From an uncultured bacterium (GTDB lineage Bacteria; Desulfobacterota; GWC2-55-46): a DNA stretch of 64,000 nucleotides. The stretch spans positions 62,001 through 126,000 of the forward strand of contig CAJPGC010000014.1 in NCBI GenBank assembly GCA_905339405.1, written 5' to 3'. Position 1 is the stretch's first letter. Each line of letters opens with the position of its first letter. Made by a program: the position numbers and the translations under genes. The notes beneath the pieces were generated by a model. That model did no database searches and was not told where the DNA came from. It saw nothing but the letters and a program-made list of their open reading frames with translations. This document shows, one piece after another, positions 41,036 through 50,651 of this stretch.

Positions 41036-41668
41036 TTGGGTTTCTTTATAACTTTCGAAGGGATAGAGGGGTGCGGCAAGTCGACCCAGCTTGGGCTCCT
41101 TAAAGCCCACCTTGAAAAAAAGGGCAGGCCGGTCTTGAGCGTTCGGGAGCCGGGCGGCACGCTTCTCGGGGAAGCCGTGAGGTCGGTCCTCCTGAGCGGT
41201 ACCGAAGAAGGGGTCGACCCCTGGGCCGAGCTTTTTTTATATGAGGCCTGCCGGGCGCAGCTCGTCTCGAAGGTCATAAGGCCGGCCCTTGCCGCCGGGA
41301 AGGTCGTCGTCTCCGACAGGTTCTACGATTCGACTCTAGCCTACCAGGGTTTCGGCAGGGGGCTGGACGCTTCCAAAATCGAAAGCCTCAACGAGCTCGC
41401 AACCGGAGGCCTTGTCCCCGACGTGACGATACTTGTCGACTGCCCCGAAGAGGTCGGGCTTCACCGTGCCTGGTCGCGGATAAACGCCTCGGCTGGCGCG
41501 AGGGAAGACCGTTTCGAGAAAGAGGCCCTCGATTTTCACAGGCGCGTGCGCCAGGGTTTTCTGGAGATAGCGAAGACTTCCGCGAGGGTCAAAGTGGTCG
41601 ACGGCTCCCGTGAAATCTCTACGGTTCACAGGGAGATATGTGATATTATTGAGGGAGTGGCGGGTTAG
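41036..41668 (+). CDS. tmk: Thymidylate kinase
   Basis: FITFEGIEGCGKSTQLGLLKAHL; VSDRFYDSTLAYQGFGRG; TTG start. Confidence 0.96.
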   Translation: MGFFITFEGIEGCGKSTQLGLLKAHLEKKGRPVLSVREPGGTLLGEAVRSVLLSGTEEGVDPWAELFLYEACRAQLVSKVIRPALAAGKVVVSDRFYDSTLAYQGFGRGLDASKIESLNELATGGLVPDVTILVDCPEEVGLHRAWSRINASAGAREDRFEKEALDFHRRVRQGFLEIAKTSARVKVVDGSREISTVHREICDIIEGVAG

Positions 41669-41692
41669 TTCCTTTTGCCCGGTTGTGTACCC

Positions 41693-42697
41693 ATGAGTTT
41701 TGGCGGCATCCTCGGACACGCGAGGGAGATAGAGATATTGAAGGGCGCGGCTTCAAGCGGGCACGTCGCCCATGCCTTTGTTTTCGCGGGCCCTGACGGC
41801 ATCGGCAAGAAGCTCGTCGCCACGGCCTTTGCCAGGGCGCTCAATTGCCGGGTTTCCCCCGATGACTCGTGCGGGGCTTGCGCGGACTGCTCGATGATGG
41901 ACAGCTCCGTCCACCCGAACCTCATCGAGGTCTGTCCCGTTGACAAGGACGGGGAGAAAGACCCCGAGGGTCTCATCCGGATAAGCCAGATAAGGGAAGT
42001 CCAGAACGCTCTCAGGTTCAGGGTCGACTCCGGCATGAAGGTAGTAATAGTGGACGGAGCGGACAGGCTCGTGCCGCAGGCGGCGAACGCTTTTTTGAAG
42101 ACGCTCGAGGAGCCGCCGCCCGGGTCGGTCATAATACTCGTGACCTCGAAAGCCTCCGAGCTGCTGGCGACCATACTCTCGAGGTGCCAGAGGATGAACT
42201 TCCGTCCACTGCCCGACGAAGCCGTGAAGGGCTTTCTCGTGGAGAACAAGGGGCTTTCCCCGAACGAGGCCGGGGCCGTGGCGCGTCTTTCTGGCGGGTC
42301 GATATCCAGGGCCGCCCTCTTCGTTGACGATGGTTCCCTCCAGAAGAGGAAGGAAGTCATAGAGAGGCTTTCATCCATAGGCCCTTCGGATACGGCGGAG
42401 GCGCTGAAGTTCGCCGAGGAGCTCTCCAAGACCGACGGGCTCGACGACGTCCTGGAGTTCATAAAGAGCTGGTACAGGGACAGGATAGTGGCTTCTGAGG
42501 GAGCTCCCTACCTCATAGCCAACAACGACATGGAAAGGCATCTCAAGGACGCCGGTGTCGGCGAGTTCAACCGGCTCTGTTCATCCTTCTGGGCCGTGGA
42601 AGAGGCCAGAAAGGCGATAGCGCCGCCCAGGTACGCGAACAAGCAGCTTACACTCGAGGTCCTGATATTAAAGGTCTCGGGCGCGCATTTCATGTAG
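41693..42697 (+). CDS. holB: DNA polymerase III subunit delta'
   Basis: MSFGGILGHAREIEILKG...HAFVFAGPDGIGKKLVATAFARALNC; NAFLKTLEEPPPGSVIILVTS. Confidence 0.92.
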   Translation: MSFGGILGHAREIEILKGAASSGHVAHAFVFAGPDGIGKKLVATAFARALNCRVSPDDSCGACADCSMMDSSVHPNLIEVCPVDKDGEKDPEGLIRISQIREVQNALRFRVDSGMKVVIVDGADRLVPQAANAFLKTLEEPPPGSVIILVTSKASELLATILSRCQRMNFRPLPDEAVKGFLVENKGLSPNEAGAVARLSGGSISRAALFVDDGSLQKRKEVIERLSSIGPSDTAEALKFAEELSKTDGLDDVLEFIKSWYRDRIVASEGAPYLIANNDMERHLKDAGVGEFNRLCSSFWAVEEARKAIAPPRYANKQLTLEVLILKVSGAHFM

Positions 42698-42734
42698 CGC
42701 TCTGTCGCAAACGAATACAACGAGGTTAAAATAA

Positions 42735-43922
42735 ATGGTACGGGTTGTAGGTGTAAGGTTCAAGAAGGCTTGCAAGGTATACGACTTTGAGGCCGAAGCC
42801 CTGGAGCTTAATCCGGGGGATACCGTGATAGTCGAGGTCGAAAGGGGGCTCGGGCTGGGCACCGTCGTGTACACGCCCAGGGAAGTGGACCCGGAAACCC
42901 TTACGAGGCCTTTGAAGAAGATAGTTCGCAAGGCCGACCCGGTCGACGTCGAGCGCCAGGGCTTCAACACTGAGCGCGAGATCGAGGCCTTCAGGATATG
43001 CAGGGAGAGGATAACGAAGTACAACCTCCCGATGAAGCTCATAAGGGTAGAGTACCTGTTCGACTCCAGCAAGGCCATCTTCTACTTTACTTCTGATACG
43101 AGGGTCGACTTCAGGGAGCTCGTAAAGGACCTGGCCGCGACGTTCCACACAAGGATAGAGATGCGGCAAATTGGCGTAAGGGACGAGGCGAAGATGATAG
43201 GCGGCCTCGGCCCCTGCGGAAGGGAGCTTTGCTGCTCGGGTTTTCTCGCGGACTTCGAGCCCGTGACCATAAAGATGGCGAAAGAGCAGAACCTCGCCTT
43301 GAACCCCGTTAAGATATCCGGCATCTGCGGCCGCCTCATGTGCTGTCTTTCCTATGAGCACGACTTCTACCAGAACGAGCGCAGGAAAGACAGGGAGCGG
43401 GAGAAGGAGCAGGCCGCCAGGGGAGAGACCCCCGAGGGGCAGCAGCCCGAGAAGAAGGAGGAGAGGGGCGGCAGGGAGCAAAGAGGCGGCAGAGGCGGAC
43501 GGGACAGAGGCAGGCCAGGACAGCCCCAGAAGGAGCATGGCTGCGGCGGATGCGGCAAGCATGGGGAGCACGGCGCCCATGGCCACGGCGGCCCTCAAAC
43601 CAGCGGCGGCGGCCGTCCCGAGAGGCAGCCCGAAAAACAGGGCGATAGGCCTGCGCGCCCCGAAAGACAGGGCAGGGACAGGCAGGGAAGGCCCGAGAGG
43701 CAAGGCAGACCCGACAGGCAGGACAGGAAAGACAGAGGCCCGAGACAGGACAGGGGCCCGAGGCAGGGAAGGCCCGAGCAGTCAAAGGGCGGAAAACCCG
43801 AGCAGGCCGCGAACGGGCCCGGGCAGGCCGCAAAGCCCGAGCAGCAGGCCAACAGTGAGCAGCCTGCCGTCAAGCCTGAACAGGCAGGCAATACACCTGA
43901 AGAGACGAGGCAAGGGGAATAA
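42735..43922 (+). CDS. ricT: PSP1/RicT-like protein with long disordered Arg/Gly/Gln-rich C-terminal tail
   Basis: PSP1 core with GGLGPCGRELCCSGFLADFEPVTIKMAKEQNLALNPVKISGICGRLMCCLSYE; tail of RPERQG-like units. Confidence 0.88.
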   Translation: MVRVVGVRFKKACKVYDFEAEALELNPGDTVIVEVERGLGLGTVVYTPREVDPETLTRPLKKIVRKADPVDVERQGFNTEREIEAFRICRERITKYNLPMKLIRVEYLFDSSKAIFYFTSDTRVDFRELVKDLAATFHTRIEMRQIGVRDEAKMIGGLGPCGRELCCSGFLADFEPVTIKMAKEQNLALNPVKISGICGRLMCCLSYEHDFYQNERRKDREREKEQAARGETPEGQQPEKKEERGGREQRGGRGGRDRGRPGQPQKEHGCGGCGKHGEHGAHGHGGPQTSGGGRPERQPEKQGDRPARPERQGRDRQGRPERQGRPDRQDRKDRGPRQDRGPRQGRPEQSKGGKPEQAANGPGQAAKPEQQANSEQPAVKPEQAGNTPEETRQGE

Positions 43923-43928
43923 CGGGGA

Positions 43929-45464
43929 ATGCCCAGGGAGAAGAACACTTTCTACGTAACAACGCCGATATATTACGTCAACGACGTGCCGCACATCGGG
44001 CACGCTTACACGACAGTTGCCGCCGACTTCCTCGCGAGGTTCTCAAGGCTAAAGGGCTTTGATACCTTTTTTCTTACCGGCACTGACGAGCACGGCCAGA
44101 AGGTCGAGAAGGCAGCCGCAACGGCGAACCAGAGCGCCCAGGAGTTCGTCGACAGGGTAGGCGGCCAGTTCAGGGAACTCTGGGGCAAGCTCGGCATATC
44201 CAACGACGACTTCATCCGCACCACCGAGGAAAGGCACAAGAAGGCGGTCACTACCCTTTGGAAGACCGTCGCCGAAAAAGGCGACATCTACCTCGGCGAG
44301 TACGAAGACTGGTACTGCACGCCGTGTGAGAGCTTCTGGACTGAAAAGCAGCTGGTGGACTCCAGGTGCCCCGACTGCGGCAGGCCCGTGGAAAAGCTCA
44401 AGGAGCCGAGCTATTTTTTCAGGCTCTCGAAGTTCGGCCAGCCTCTCCTCGAGCACATCGAGAAAAACCCCGGCTTCATCAAGCCCGACTACAGGCGGAA
44501 CGAAATCGTGAGCTTCTTAAGGGAAGGCCTCCGCGACCTTTCCGTCTCCCGCACCTCCTTTTCATGGGGCATACCGGTGCCGGGGGACGAAAAGCACGTC
44601 ATGTACGTCTGGTTCGACGCCCTCACTAACTACCTGACCGCGACAGGCTACCCTGACGACGCCAAACGGAATGAAAAATACTGGCCCGCCGACATACACA
44701 TAATCGGCAAGGACATACTGAGGTTCCACGCGGTATACTGGCCCGCCTTCCTAATGGCGGCCGGGCTGCCGCTGCCGAAGCAGGTATTCGCCCACGGCTG
44801 GTGGACGATAGAGGGTCAGAAGATGAGCAAGTCAAAGGGCAACGTGGTAGACCCCGGGGCGATGGCAGATAAGTACGGCGTTGACGCGTTCAGGTACTTC
44901 CTTTTGCGCGAAGTGCCTTTCGGCCTCGACGGGGATTTTTCCGAGAAGGCCTTGAGCGGCAGGATAAACGCCGACCTCGCCAACGACATCGGGAACCTGC
45001 TTTCCAGGTCTGTCACGATGATAGAAAAGTACAGGGCCGGGAAGATACCCGCTTACGAGCCTTCAGCCGAACGGGAGGAGCTCGAAGGCAGGGTGAAGTT
45101 CCTCCTGGCAGGGCTTCCCGCTGAGTTCGAAAAGTCGATCGGAGAGCTCAACTTCTCAGAGGGCCTCTCGAAGGTCTGGGCCGTCGTGAAGGAACTCAAC
45201 GCCTACGTCGACAAGTCCTCCCCCTGGAAGGAGAAGGACGACGCCATCCTCTCGACCGTGCTCGCTACCCTCGCCGAAAGCTTGAGGATACTCGCGGTTT
45301 ACACGTGGCCGGTGATGCCCTCTTCGGCCCAGAAGATATGGGAGAGCCTCGGGCTCGGCAAGAGTATAGGGGGAGTGCGTTTCGACGAGGCCGCAAGCTG
45401 GGGCGGTACCCTTACGGGCCTCAAGGTCAACAGGATGCCTCCGCTTTTCCCGAGGCTCCAGTAA
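43929..45464 (+). CDS. metG: Methionyl-tRNA synthetase (short form)
   Basis: YVTTPIYYVNDVPHIGHAYTTVAADFLARF; KMSKSKGNVVDP. Confidence 0.97.
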   Translation: MPREKNTFYVTTPIYYVNDVPHIGHAYTTVAADFLARFSRLKGFDTFFLTGTDEHGQKVEKAAATANQSAQEFVDRVGGQFRELWGKLGISNDDFIRTTEERHKKAVTTLWKTVAEKGDIYLGEYEDWYCTPCESFWTEKQLVDSRCPDCGRPVEKLKEPSYFFRLSKFGQPLLEHIEKNPGFIKPDYRRNEIVSFLREGLRDLSVSRTSFSWGIPVPGDEKHVMYVWFDALTNYLTATGYPDDAKRNEKYWPADIHIIGKDILRFHAVYWPAFLMAAGLPLPKQVFAHGWWTIEGQKMSKSKGNVVDPGAMADKYGVDAFRYFLLREVPFGLDGDFSEKALSGRINADLANDIGNLLSRSVTMIEKYRAGKIPAYEPSAEREELEGRVKFLLAGLPAEFEKSIGELNFSEGLSKVWAVVKELNAYVDKSSPWKEKDDAILSTVLATLAESLRILAVYTWPVMPSSAQKIWESLGLGKSIGGVRFDEAASWGGTLTGLKVNRMPPLFPRLQ

Positions 45465-45480
45465 CCGCATAACACAGGCG

Positions 45481-45508
45481 AGGGCCGCGTCCGCGCGGTC
45501 CCTTTTTT
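45481..45508 (+). terminator. Terminator-like hairpin after metG
   Basis: AGGGCCGCG-TC-CGCGGTCCCT then TTTTT, one bulge. Confidence 0.6.
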
Positions 45509-45523
45509 ATTTCGGAAGGACAC

Positions 45524-46939
45524 ATGGAAAAAGTCTTGTTCATGGACACCCACGCCCACCTTGACGACAAGAGGTTCTCAGGGGACCTCGACGAGGTCGT
45601 TGGCAGGGCGAAAGAGGCCGGCCTCAAATCGATAATAACCGTCGGCTGCTGGAAAAAAGAAGGCGGCTTCGCCCCGGTGCTCGACGTCGTTAAAAAATAC
45701 AGCTCCCTATGGCTCGCTTTGGGCGTCCACCCCCATGAGGCTAAAGACGCCGTCGAAGAGGGCCCCTGGGACGATATAAGAAAGATAGCCAATGAGAAAG
45801 GGGCCGACGGGAAAGCAAGGCTCGTCGCCATCGGCGAGACCGGCCTCGACTACCATTACGACCATTCGCCCCGGGAGGCGCAAAAGAAGGTCTTCGCCCG
45901 CCAGATAGCGCTGGCAAGGGAGCTGAACCTGCCGGTCATCGTCCATTCGAGGGAAGCCGACAACGACACCATGGAGATATTGAAGGCCGAGGGCGCTTCC
46001 GACATTGGCGGCGTATTTCATTGTTTTTCGGGCACGAAGGAGACGGCGAAAGAGGCGCTCGACCTGGGCTTCTATCTCTCCTTCACCGGGGTCGTGACCT
46101 TCCCGAAGGCCGAGGCCTTGCGCGAAGTGGTAAAGGCCGTGCCCATCGAGAAGATGCTCATCGAGACCGACTGCCCGTACCTCGCGCCCGCTTCGCGGAG
46201 GGGCCAGAGGAACGAGCCTTCGTTCGTCGTGGAGACAGCCGCCGAGATAGCGAAGATAAAGGGTCTCACACTGGAGGACGTTGGCCGCATCACGACCCTC
46301 AACGCAGAGGAGCTCTTTGGATTAAGGAATTCAGAGGACAAGGCCCAGATAGCCTATCCGATAAGGAAGTCTCTTTATCTCAACATAACCAACAGGTGCT
46401 CGAACCATTGCTCTTTTTGCGCCAAGTTCCAGTCCTATACCGTGAAGGGCCATTACCTGAGGCTCCGCCAGGAGCCGACGTTCGCCGAGGTGATAGCTGC
46501 GGTGGGCCCTGACCCGGAGGAGAAGTACGACGAGATTGTCTTTTGCGGATTCGGCGAGCCCCTCATAAGGCTCGACGTCGTAAAGCAGGTAGGCATGCAC
46601 CTCAAAAGAAGGGGCTGCAAGATAAGGATAGACACCGACGGGCTCGCCAACCTCGTCCACGGCAGGAACGTCCTCCCCGAGCTGATGTTCGTGGATACGA
46701 TCTCCGTGAGCCTGAACGCGCCTGATTCGGCCACCTACCAGAAGCTCATAAAGACCCCGTTCGGGGACGACGCGTACCCCGCGATACTTTATTTTCTAAG
46801 GCAGGCGAAGAAGTTCATCCCGAAGGTCATAGCCTCTGCGGTAGCGGTGCCGGGGCTCGACGTCGAGGCGACGAGGAAGGTCGCCGAGGACGAGCTCGGG
46901 GTAAAGTTCAGGGTAAGGGAATACAACACGGTCGGTTAG
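45524..46939 (+). CDS. TatD-family hydrolase fused to a radical SAM domain
   Basis: N-term MDTHAHLDDKRF...GETGLDYHYD...ETDCPYLAP (TatD); C-term LYLNITNRCSNHCSFCAKF (CX3CX2C) and FCGFGEPLIRLD. Confidence 0.88.
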   Translation: MEKVLFMDTHAHLDDKRFSGDLDEVVGRAKEAGLKSIITVGCWKKEGGFAPVLDVVKKYSSLWLALGVHPHEAKDAVEEGPWDDIRKIANEKGADGKARLVAIGETGLDYHYDHSPREAQKKVFARQIALARELNLPVIVHSREADNDTMEILKAEGASDIGGVFHCFSGTKETAKEALDLGFYLSFTGVVTFPKAEALREVVKAVPIEKMLIETDCPYLAPASRRGQRNEPSFVVETAAEIAKIKGLTLEDVGRITTLNAEELFGLRNSEDKAQIAYPIRKSLYLNITNRCSNHCSFCAKFQSYTVKGHYLRLRQEPTFAEVIAAVGPDPEEKYDEIVFCGFGEPLIRLDVVKQVGMHLKRRGCKIRIDTDGLANLVHGRNVLPELMFVDTISVSLNAPDSATYQKLIKTPFGDDAYPAILYFLRQAKKFIPKVIASAVAVPGLDVEATRKVAEDELGVKFRVREYNTVG

Positions 46940-46945
46940 ACGCGG

Positions 46946-47440
46946 ATGAAAGCAATCAAAGACAGGTCAATCCTCCTTCTTATCCTCCTGCCCGTCTGGG
47001 TCTTTGCCGTCTTCGGCGTTTTCAAGGCCGAATGGGTCTCGCTCAAGGTGCTGCGGGCCGTCGTGTCCGACCCGGCCCAAAAAGAGGCTTTGACCTTGAG
47101 ACCCATAGACGCTCTGGCGGTGAATGCCGAGAGAGTCATTCCGCCCGGCTCCAAGCTCTTTTTCTTCGACCCTTACGACGTCGAAAGCCCCCAGGGCGGC
47201 TTCTACGCGGGCCGTCTTAGATACCAGCTCTACCAGAGGGAGATGCAGGTAGTTAGCCCCGGGCAGGAGTTCGATTACAGGTCGATGCGGCAGGGGGACT
47301 TCGCCCTTTTCATCCGGCCTGATGTGGACAACCAGTTCGAAAAAGACCTTGCGGCCCTGGCCGGAATGAGGGAGCTCTACAGCCATGCCGACGGCAGGGG
47401 AACTCAGTCGGTTTACAGGGTCGCGGGGGAAGCGAGATGA
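46946..47440 (+). CDS. Membrane-anchored small extracytoplasmic protein
   Basis: One N-terminal TM, then VIPPGSKLFFFDPYD...GGFYAGRLRYQLYQREMQVV; 4-bp overlap with next gene. Confidence 0.55.
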   Translation: MKAIKDRSILLLILLPVWVFAVFGVFKAEWVSLKVLRAVVSDPAQKEALTLRPIDALAVNAERVIPPGSKLFFFDPYDVESPQGGFYAGRLRYQLYQREMQVVSPGQEFDYRSMRQGDFALFIRPDVDNQFEKDLAALAGMRELYSHADGRGTQSVYRVAGEAR

Positions 47441-48852
47441 TTTTCCTCAAGGTCATCCCCGGCGCGCTCCTTTTCTTCTTGTCCGGCCATATCGTCCTGA
47501 AGTTCGCCGACAGGAGGGCGGAGGCCGCTTTCGGCCCAGTATCGTACGCGGGCGCCTCGTTCATGCTCGGGCTCGGCGCAATAAGCCTCCAGATGTTTTT
47601 CTATTCGCTTCTGTCCATCCCGTTCTCCTCATTTTTGATCTCCGCCCCGTGGATCGCGCTCGGGGCCGCCATGCTTTTTCTTCCGGCTTTCAAAAGGACC
47701 GCCTTCAGGACAGACGGGCAAAAGATGGGCTGGCAAGGCTATCTCCTTTTCACAATCATACTCTCGCAGGTGCTCTATTCCTTTGCCTACGCCCTCACCA
47801 TGCCCTTGAGCGGGTGGGACGCGTGGTTCATTTGGTTCATGAAGGCGAGGGCTTTTTACATGGACGGCTCTGTGAGCGCGGCATTTCTCATTGACCCTGC
47901 CTACGTCCAGGACCACCCCGAGTACCCGCTCCTCGTGCCCCTTGCAATCTCATGGATATACACCGCCATAGGGGCGACGCATGAGGAGGCCGGGAAGATA
48001 ATCTACCCGTTGCAGTTCGCGGCACTTTTATCGATATTCCATTACGGGGTCAGGAAGGTTTCGGGCAGCAGGACGGCCGGGCTTCTTTTCACGGCCCTCC
48101 TTTCCTTGACGCCGCTCCTTCTTTTACACGGCGCGGGCTTTCCTGTCCAGGTAGACCCGTCTTTCAGGGTCAAGGACTTCACAGGCTACGCCGACCTCGC
48201 TCTTTCGGCCTATTTCCTTGCCGCGGGTCTTTTCATCTTCCTGTACGCCCGCGAGGGAAGGGCCTCGTTCGCTTTTCTGGCCTCTGTAGCGCTGGCGATG
48301 GGCGCATGGACGAAAAACGAGGGGCTCACCTTCGCGCTCCTCGGTTTCATGGCGCTTGCGGCAACGGCCCTCATCAGGGAAAAAAGGGACTTCAGGACCC
48401 TCGCGCTGGCCCTTGTGCCGCTCGCGCTCTTCATACTCCCGTGGTCTGTCTACAAGGCGGCTCACGGGCTTGGCAGCGAGTACGTGGAGAACATGGGGCC
48501 GGCGGTCTTCTTTTCGAACCTCAAAAGGCTCGGCCAGATAGTGCCGTACATGGCTGGCTTCATGTTCTTGAAACCCGGCGTAACTGGCCTTGTCTGGTGG
48601 GCCTGGGTGATAACCGCCATATTGGGGTTGAGGACGGCCTTGAGCGCCAGGACGGTCCTCCTGCAGGGCCTCATACTCGGCCAGCTCGCGATATATGTTT
48701 TTGTCTACGTCATAACGCCGGTAGACCTTAAATGGCACCTGGGTACGTCCCTTGACAGGCTCGTCCTGCACATGGTCCCATTGGCGATGTTCGCCGCCGC
48801 CGTGACCCTTACGAGGATTTCGGGCCTTAAGGGCAACGGGGAGAGACGATGA
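47437..48852 (+). CDS. Polytopic membrane protein, GT-C glycosyltransferase-like
   Basis: About 11 hydrophobic segments; SGWDAWFIWFMKARAFY, AWTKNEG, PWSVYKAAHGLGSEY; ATGA overlaps at both ends. Confidence 0.6.
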   Translation: MIFLKVIPGALLFFLSGHIVLKFADRRAEAAFGPVSYAGASFMLGLGAISLQMFFYSLLSIPFSSFLISAPWIALGAAMLFLPAFKRTAFRTDGQKMGWQGYLLFTIILSQVLYSFAYALTMPLSGWDAWFIWFMKARAFYMDGSVSAAFLIDPAYVQDHPEYPLLVPLAISWIYTAIGATHEEAGKIIYPLQFAALLSIFHYGVRKVSGSRTAGLLFTALLSLTPLLLLHGAGFPVQVDPSFRVKDFTGYADLALSAYFLAAGLFIFLYAREGRASFAFLASVALAMGAWTKNEGLTFALLGFMALAATALIREKRDFRTLALALVPLALFILPWSVYKAAHGLGSEYVENMGPAVFFSNLKRLGQIVPYMAGFMFLKPGVTGLVWWAWVITAILGLRTALSARTVLLQGLILGQLAIYVFVYVITPVDLKWHLGTSLDRLVLHMVPLAMFAAAVTLTRISGLKGNGERR

Positions 48853-50651
48853 ACATGAAAAAAACTCTCGCGGCAATAGCTTTCTTTTTCTTTTTCTGGT
48901 TCGGCCTTCTTTTCCTTTCAGGCTCCCTGACGTCCGGGTTCCATTTTACCGACGACCACCAGATAATATCCTTCTCAAAGACGCTCGAGAGCGCCGGGGC
49001 AATAGAGACCGCCCTCGACTGGGTTGAGCGTGACGTCAGGAGCATCGGGCGTTTTCTTCCGGTCTACTATGTCCACAGGCTCCTTCAGATAAAGGCTTTT
49101 GGGACCGAATTCCTCTACTGGGGGCTCTATGACGGGCTTCTGGCCTGGCTCTCCTCGTCTTTGATGGCAACGTTCATGCTCATTGCGGGCTTCTCACTTT
49201 TAGAGGCGCTCATCTTCCCGTGTCTTCTGTTCCTCGGCTTTCAGGCTGGCATATGGTGGAGGTTCGGCACAGCCGAGACCATAGCCATGGTCATCCTCGG
49301 CGCGGCGCTCGCGGCCTCAGCCGCCTCCGCGAGGAAAAAAAGCCTTGCCCTCGATATCCTGTTCATTGCCGCCGGGGTCCTTTTGATGCTCACGAAGGAG
49401 ACCTTCATCCTGTTCATCCCGGCTCTCCTGTTCTTGAAGGTATGGCTCACCAAAAAGGAAAGAAGGCTCGGCTGGCCCGGCGCGTTAAAGGCGGAGGCCC
49501 TGCCAGTGGCAGTCCTCCTTTTTCTTTCCGGCGCGGCAGTCCTCTATATAAAGCTCTTCGTCGGCACGACGGGCATCGGCTACGCCGGGTACGAGGGGAT
49601 AAGCGCCGGGCCTTTACTTTCGGCCCTCGTCAACTACCTGTTCGCGTCCCAGTCATGGCTCGTGGCGCTTGGCTTCGCTCTGGCGGTCTCAACCGCGTCG
49701 CGGGATAAAAGACCATGGGGCGATATCATAGCGGTATTCGTCTTTTTCGCGCTCTCGCTCCTGCCTCAGGCGGCCCTTCACGCCAAGTCCGGAGTAAGCG
49801 AGCGCTATATCCTGCCGGGCATCTTCGGCATTGTCTTCGCGGCCGTTTATTTTCTGAGGCTTACGAGGGAGGCGCTTTCAAAAGGTACGCCTGGGCTCAG
49901 TTTGCGCACGCTTGCGGCGTGGGGCGCGGCCCTTGCCTTCATCGCGCTCGGCTCGTACATGATGGGTCACAGGAAGCTCACGGTAACCTTTACTCTGGAG
50001 AGCTTAACGCTCCTATCGGGGGTCGACAATGTGCCGTTTCTGGCCTTTGTCACAGCGTGGTTCCATGCCTTGACGCAAAAGGTCTTTCTGTGGGCGGCCT
50101 CTTTTGCGCTCATACTGTCGGTGGCCGCTTCCAGGAGCGCGTTTTTTTCGAGGTTCTTGAACCAGAGGACATTCCTTGCGTTCGTGCTCCTGTGGGCCGC
50201 GCTCTTCAACTTCTCGGTCTGCTTTGACAGGGCGTTCCTCTCGGCCTTCCAGGGGAGGAAGACGAACGAATGGCTCCGCTCCATCGAGGCCAATACCGCC
50301 AAGGACGACCCGATACTCGTCGTCGCAGACCCCGCGCTCAACAATGAATGGGCGCTCTCGATTAAAAGGTATCTCAGCGTCGAGGCGGGAAGGGAGAACC
50401 TTTACGCCTGGCCAGTCCTGACGAGGCCCGCATACACGCCTTTCGAGAAGACCCTCATAGACTCTTTCGGTTCATTATACCCGGGAAGGGACATAACAAA
50501 CGCCGTTGACCCTTCGTCCTTCAAGGCTGTCGTCATATTTCCGAACGCAGAGGAAGCTTTCCTGGCGGGCTCGACAGGCTGGTTCGACCCTTCCGGATAC
50601 ACGAAGTACGTGAACGAGTACGGGTTCACAAGCTACTACAGGGCGCGATGA
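48849..50651 (+). CDS. Polytopic membrane protein, GT-C glycosyltransferase-like with C-terminal soluble domain
   Basis: Early FHFTDDHQI acidic motif after TM1, many TMs, C-terminal soluble domain; ATGA overlaps at both ends. Confidence 0.6.
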   Translation: MNMKKTLAAIAFFFFFWFGLLFLSGSLTSGFHFTDDHQIISFSKTLESAGAIETALDWVERDVRSIGRFLPVYYVHRLLQIKAFGTEFLYWGLYDGLLAWLSSSLMATFMLIAGFSLLEALIFPCLLFLGFQAGIWWRFGTAETIAMVILGAALAASAASARKKSLALDILFIAAGVLLMLTKETFILFIPALLFLKVWLTKKERRLGWPGALKAEALPVAVLLFLSGAAVLYIKLFVGTTGIGYAGYEGISAGPLLSALVNYLFASQSWLVALGFALAVSTASRDKRPWGDIIAVFVFFALSLLPQAALHAKSGVSERYILPGIFGIVFAAVYFLRLTREALSKGTPGLSLRTLAAWGAALAFIALGSYMMGHRKLTVTFTLESLTLLSGVDNVPFLAFVTAWFHALTQKVFLWAASFALILSVAASRSAFFSRFLNQRTFLAFVLLWAALFNFSVCFDRAFLSAFQGRKTNEWLRSIEANTAKDDPILVVADPALNNEWALSIKRYLSVEAGRENLYAWPVLTRPAYTPFEKTLIDSFGSLYPGRDITNAVDPSSFKAVVIFPNAEEAFLAGSTGWFDPSGYTKYVNEYGFTSYYRAR

